NCBI GenBank assembly: GCA_017631705.1
Contig: JAGBSU010000089.1
Coordinates: 1 to 8,906, forward strand
Direction of reading: 5' to 3'
DNA from: Clostridia bacterium
GTDB taxonomy: Bacteria > Bacillota > Clostridia > Oscillospirales > Acutalibacteraceae
Length of the DNA: 8,906 nucleotides
Shown: one piece after another, positions 6,740 to 8,906 of the stretch
How positions within the stretch are numbered: the first letter of the stretch is position 1
How the letters are laid out: each line of letters starts with the position of its first letter
Position numbers and translations under genes: made by a program
The notes under the pieces: model-generated
Told to the model about the DNA's origin: nothing
The model's database searches: none
The model's input: the letters and a program-made list of their open reading frames with translations, nothing else

Positions 6740-7399
6740 TTATTTACGGTGTGGTCGTATAAACACCAAATATTCTGCCAACGCACAAACGGGTAGGGCG
6801 GCAAAAATATCAATTACCGAATGTTGTTTCACAAAGGCAACCGAAATACAAACCGCGACGACAGCGAAAACCACCAAACCTTTCATCGGCTTGGAGGCGG
6901 ATTTTTCACGCAACCACGCCGAGGCGATTCCCAACGAATATGCTACATGTAAAGAAGGGCAAACGCCGGTATTGGTATCCAATGTATAAATAACCCGTAA
7001 AAGGTCTGTTAGTATATTTTCTCGTGGAATTTCTATTGGTCGTAAATCTTGCCGAGTGGGGAAAACAATGTAAATAAACATCGCCACCGCTTGTGTAATC
7101 ATAATGTATTTTTGAAGATTTTTGAAATTTTCAACATCATATAATACAAAATATAACAGCGATACCACAATCAGCAAATACCAACCGACATACGGAATCA
7201 CAAACCACTCACAAAACGGTATGACATCGTCAAGCGGACTGTATATGGGATAACAGCGTTCTGCGGGAATAAGGTTTTCTGTGAGAAAATACAAGAAAAA
7301 ATATCCCACCCAACCGAGCAACAACAATAAATGCCGATATTCCGGTGAGGTGATATTCGATAACCGCAAATGACGGTAATCAACCATTGGTTTTTTCAT
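6740..7399 (-). CDS. PAP2-superfamily membrane phosphatase or phosphotransferase
   Basis: The 219-residue protein has five or six membrane segments and PAP2 active-site motifs in order: a first motif reduced to FPTRQDLRP (113-121), CPSLH (147-151) with His151, and a third with Ser186, His193 and Asp197 in KQHSVID. PSLH rather than PSGH points to the PAP2_3/Aur1-like branch, whose members handle phosphatidate-type lipids, polyprenyl phosphates or inositol phospholipids. The likely reaction is phosphate or head-group transfer at the outer membrane face; the substrate is unknown. I start it at the ATG at 7399, with GAGGTG just upstream. The frame is open to 7714, but that part lies inside the acyltransferase gene and is not protein-like. 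The 20-base overlap with the upstream gene implies coupled translation. Confidence 0.88.
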   Translation of the reverse strand: MKKPMVDYRHLRLSNITSPEYRHLLLLLGWVGYFFLYFLTENLIPAERCYPIYSPLDDVIPFCEWFVIPYVGWYLLIVVSLLYFVLYDVENFKNLQKYIMITQAVAMFIYIVFPTRQDLRPIEIPRENILTDLLRVIYTLDTNTGVCPSLHVAYSLGIASAWLREKSASKPMKGLVVFAVVAVCISVAFVKQHSVIDIFAALPVCALAEYLVFIRPHRK

Positions 7400-8159
7400 A
7401 CGGCACCTCATCCATTCGATTTGTTTTATAACACTTTTTGGGGATATTGGCATATGGGACAACAGTATGTAACGGTAGACTTTCGGCAATTGCCGTGATT
7501 TCATCGGCAATATACCGACAAATGCGTTCGCGCTCGCTTTTAATCGATGCAGTAGGGGAAAAGGCTGTCGGTTTGCCGATGTACATTTTTTTGAGTTTCG
7601 GTGCAATGTATAACGGCACAAAGTTGACAGCGTTTCCGGTACGCTTGTGATATAGTTTGGCAACATCGACAAATTTATCTTGAAAAGCATTGACGATGTG
7701 ATTGTACGGCTCATAACATTCCGGAAAAATCAATACATGCTTGCCGTCTTGTAAGGCGTTGACCGTTAAACGAAAAGTGGAAAGCAGACGATTGTCGTGA
7801 TATACCGGAATGGTACGGGCATTGTTAAAAACGCAGGTCGAAAACGGTGCTATGGCATAGGAAAGCAATTTGTAAAACCAACGAATATATTTCGGTTTAC
7901 CACTCCAAAAATCGGCATACGCGTAAGCAGGAACTTCTTTTACGTGCATCATTTGATAAGCACACCAGGTTACGCTGCTTTCGGGTAAAAACAGTTCTCC
8001 GCAAATCGGGCCGTTCATTTGTGTGTGGTTTCCCACCAAAATGCAAGGCCCGTTCGACAGGTTTTCCATTCCTTCTAGCGTGATTTTGGGGTAAAATAAG
8101 TGGACAAGTCCGCGAACAAGCCGAAAAAACACTTTGGAAAAATAAGAAGTTTTTTGCAT
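7380..8159 (-). CDS. Divergent LPLAT/PlsC-like acyltransferase
   Basis: The 259-residue protein resembles lysophospholipid acyltransferases: an N-terminal amphipathic stretch, GPCILVGNHTQMNGP (37-51) in the catalytic block, RTIPVY (115-120), and LIFPECYEPY (143-152) at the FPEG block. The expected Asp of HX4D is Gly50 (His45 is kept), and the usual FPEGTR is FPECYE. The acceptor or even the chemistry may thus differ, or Asn49 or another residue replaces the Asp. I start it at the ATG at 8159; AAGGATGTG, one base off the full AAGGAGGTG, lies 9 bases upstream, and the GTG within it (8171) is the less likely start. It is first in an operon with the PAP2 gene, overlapping it by 20 bases, which supports a joint role in a lipid or glycolipid pathway. 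Confidence 0.8.
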   Translation of the reverse strand: MQKTSYFSKVFFRLVRGLVHLFYPKITLEGMENLSNGPCILVGNHTQMNGPICGELFLPESSVTWCAYQMMHVKEVPAYAYADFWSGKPKYIRWFYKLLSYAIAPFSTCVFNNARTIPVYHDNRLLSTFRLTVNALQDGKHVLIFPECYEPYNHIVNAFQDKFVDVAKLYHKRTGNAVNFVPLYIAPKLKKMYIGKPTAFSPTASIKSERERICRYIADEITAIAESLPLHTVVPYANIPKKCYKTNRMDEVPYEKTNG

Positions 8160-8205
8160 CTGAAAATTCACATCCTTTTATTAAGAAATAACGAATGTGT
8201 AAAGC

Positions 8206-8216
8206 AGTATACCATG
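8206..8216 (-). promoter_or_regulatory. Extended -10 promoter of the acyltransferase-PAP2 operon
   Basis: On the - strand TGG precedes TATACT (8211-8206), an extended -10. The matching -35 position (8234-8229) reads TTTATT, only a weak fit, so the extended -10 would carry most of the recognition. The predicted start is about 40 bases before the ATG. Confidence 0.5.
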
Positions 8217-8288
8217 AAAATATGAATAAATAAAGTCTTTTTATAATTCTAACCGTTATAATTTGTCTTTTCGGCACATAAGATTTTT

Positions 8289-8317
8289 GTATATTTTCCT
8301 TGTCGCTGTGAACACTA
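8289..8317 (+). promoter_or_regulatory. Possible sigma-F-type promoter of the SpoIIQ-like gene
   Basis: GTATA (8289-8293) fits the forespore sigma-F -35 GYATA. Fourteen bases later GTGAACACTA (8308-8317) fits the -10 GGNNANAHTR at all fixed positions but the second G. Start would be near 8324, leaving a leader of only about 14 bases, with the ribosome binding site at its very end; this weakens the case. No good vegetative -35/-10 pair was found close by, though two TATAAT boxes lie at 8242 and 8257. Confidence 0.35.
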
Positions 8318-8328
8318 TACGACAAGGA
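8297..8328 (+). repeat. Inverted repeat covering the SpoIIQ-like gene ribosome binding site
   Basis: TCCTTGTCG (8297-8305) pairs perfectly with CGACAAGGA (8320-8328) across a 14-base loop. The right arm takes in most of the AAGGAGG at 8324-8330. If transcription starts upstream, the hairpin would hide the ribosome binding site; if it starts near 8324, the repeat could be a DNA operator over the promoter. Confidence 0.55.
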
Positions 8329-8337
8329 GGAATGACA

Positions 8338-8906
8338 ATGAACTATCAAGACTATGAACCGGATAACGAAGAGAAAAAAAGCGGAAAGGTTTTTTATTGG
8401 GTGTTAGCAGCGTGTATGATTGCTGTTTGCGGGGTTATTGTAACAACGGTTGCCGGAACCTTACCGAAAGATATTCCCGAAGAAACTCAAAGAGTTACAA
8501 CAATTACAACTACCGTTAAAAGCACGTCATCGATACAGCAAGTAGTGATACCTGCTACCGATATTCCCGATGACCGAACCACCACAACCACTCACACAAC
8601 GACAACCACGACCACGGCAAAACCCGCCGATTTGTTTGTGTTGCCGGTTTCCAATCGCGTGTTGCGTCCGTTTAACGAAACGTTACAATATTCCGAAACG
8701 TTGGGCGAATGGCGCACGCACAACGGCACTGACTTTGAAGCCGAGGAAAACCAATCAGTCAAAGCGGTGGCAGAGGGAACAATACAGACTGTTGTCAAAG
8801 ATGCACTATGGGGAAATATCATTGAAATCGACCATGGCGGAAAGCGTGTTTCGCGTTATTGCGGAGTGACGGCTACCGGCATCAAACAAGGCGATACTGT
8901 CAAAGC
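8338..8906 (+). CDS. spoIIQ: SpoIIQ-like M23 (LytM) family membrane protein, N-terminal part
   Basis: The frame has no stop before the window ends; 189 residues are visible. There is a short acidic N-terminus, one transmembrane segment (about 18-38), and a linker with a Thr-rich run (81-94). The M23 domain begins at VLPVSNRVLRPF, then YSETLGEWRTHNGTDF with metal ligands His128 and Asp132, VKAVAEG, LWGNIIEIDH and RYCGV. This architecture and the ETLxxWRTHNGTD segment are typical of clostridial SpoIIQ, the forespore protein that pairs with SpoIIIAH during engulfment. Cys175 stands where active LytM enzymes have a His, hinting at a structural role. The final HxH pair lies beyond the window. AAGGAGG (8324-8330) favours the ATG at 8338 over the one at 8332. 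Another envelope M23 peptidase is the alternative. Confidence 0.82.
   Translation, partial: MNYQDYEPDNEEKKSGKVFYWVLAACMIAVCGVIVTTVAGTLPKDIPEETQRVTTITTTVKSTSSIQQVVIPATDIPDDRTTTTTHTTTTTTTAKPADLFVLPVSNRVLRPFNETLQYSETLGEWRTHNGTDFEAEENQSVKAVAEGTIQTVVKDALWGNIIEIDHGGKRVSRYCGVTATGIKQGDTVK

Noticed and set aside
7400..7714. N-terminal extension of the PAP2 frame
   Set aside because: It lies wholly within the upstream acyltransferase gene in another frame, and its composition is not PAP2-like; GAGGTG precedes the ATG at 7399.
7897..8349. - strand ORF of 150 codons over the acyltransferase 5' end
   Set aside because: It is a frame shadow crossing the intergenic promoters, with no ribosome binding site or recognisable motif.
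8570..8869. ORFs on both strands within the SpoIIQ-like region
   Set aside because: They are shadows created by the repeated ACN codons of the Thr tract; the M23 frame from 8338 is clearly the real one.
1..8906. Mobile element, CRISPR array, tRNA or riboswitch
   Set aside because: I looked on both strands and saw no transposase, integrase, repeat-spacer array, tRNA-like fold or known riboswitch core; the repeats at 728-799 lack spacers.

Overview
This 8.9 kb window looks like chromosomal DNA of a spore-forming, Gram-positive Clostridia-type bacterium, plausibly Oscillospirales/Ruminococcaceae. That placement is inference. It rests on strong AGGAGG-type ribosome binding sites, vegetative -35/-10 promoters with 17-18 base spacers, hairpin plus T-tract terminators, a SpoIIQ-like M23 protein with a Thr-rich linker, and products of Firmicutes type. 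I see no rRNA, tRNA, CRISPR array, insertion sequence or integrase.

Layout. (1) Bases 1-656 (+) hold the 3' part of a VWA-like (DUF2201/COG3864-type) gene. (2) Bases 657-920 hold short iterated repeats (TGAACNNTTA on a 10-base period) and a strong terminator. (3) Bases 921-1930 are a divergent pair: a membrane-anchored XRE regulator with a C-terminal zinc ribbon (-) and a 64-residue PspC-domain protein (+). The two promoters sit back to back, and an operator-like inverted repeat covers the regulator's start site. Terminators with the same stem sequence lie on both sides of this pair. (4) Bases 2032-3945 (-) encode an ABC half-transporter of exporter type with its own promoter and terminator. 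(5) Bases 4094-6677 (+) are a two-gene operon: an LPLAT acyltransferase fused to a zinc ribbon and a beta-rich tail, overlapping a GltS-like sodium/solute symporter by 23 bases. (6) Bases 6740-8159 (-) are a second, convergent operon: another divergent LPLAT-like acyltransferase overlapping a PAP2-family membrane phosphatase by 20 bases. The two operons share one palindromic terminator. (7) Bases 8338-8906 (+) hold the 5' part of a SpoIIQ-like membrane-anchored M23 gene that runs off the window. A sigma-F-like promoter and an inverted repeat reaching its ribosome binding site lie upstream.

How the genes may work together. The common theme is the cell envelope: an envelope-stress-type regulator/PspC pair, an exporter, two lipid acyltransferases, a lipid-phosphatase-like protein and a forespore envelope protein. 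The best candidates for under-described biology are the acyltransferase/zinc-ribbon/tail fusion coupled to a symporter, the face-to-face acyltransferase operons, and the XRE-zinc-ribbon/PspC module between two same-stem terminators. Several starts were moved from the longest reading frame to the ATG that the ribosome binding site supports.
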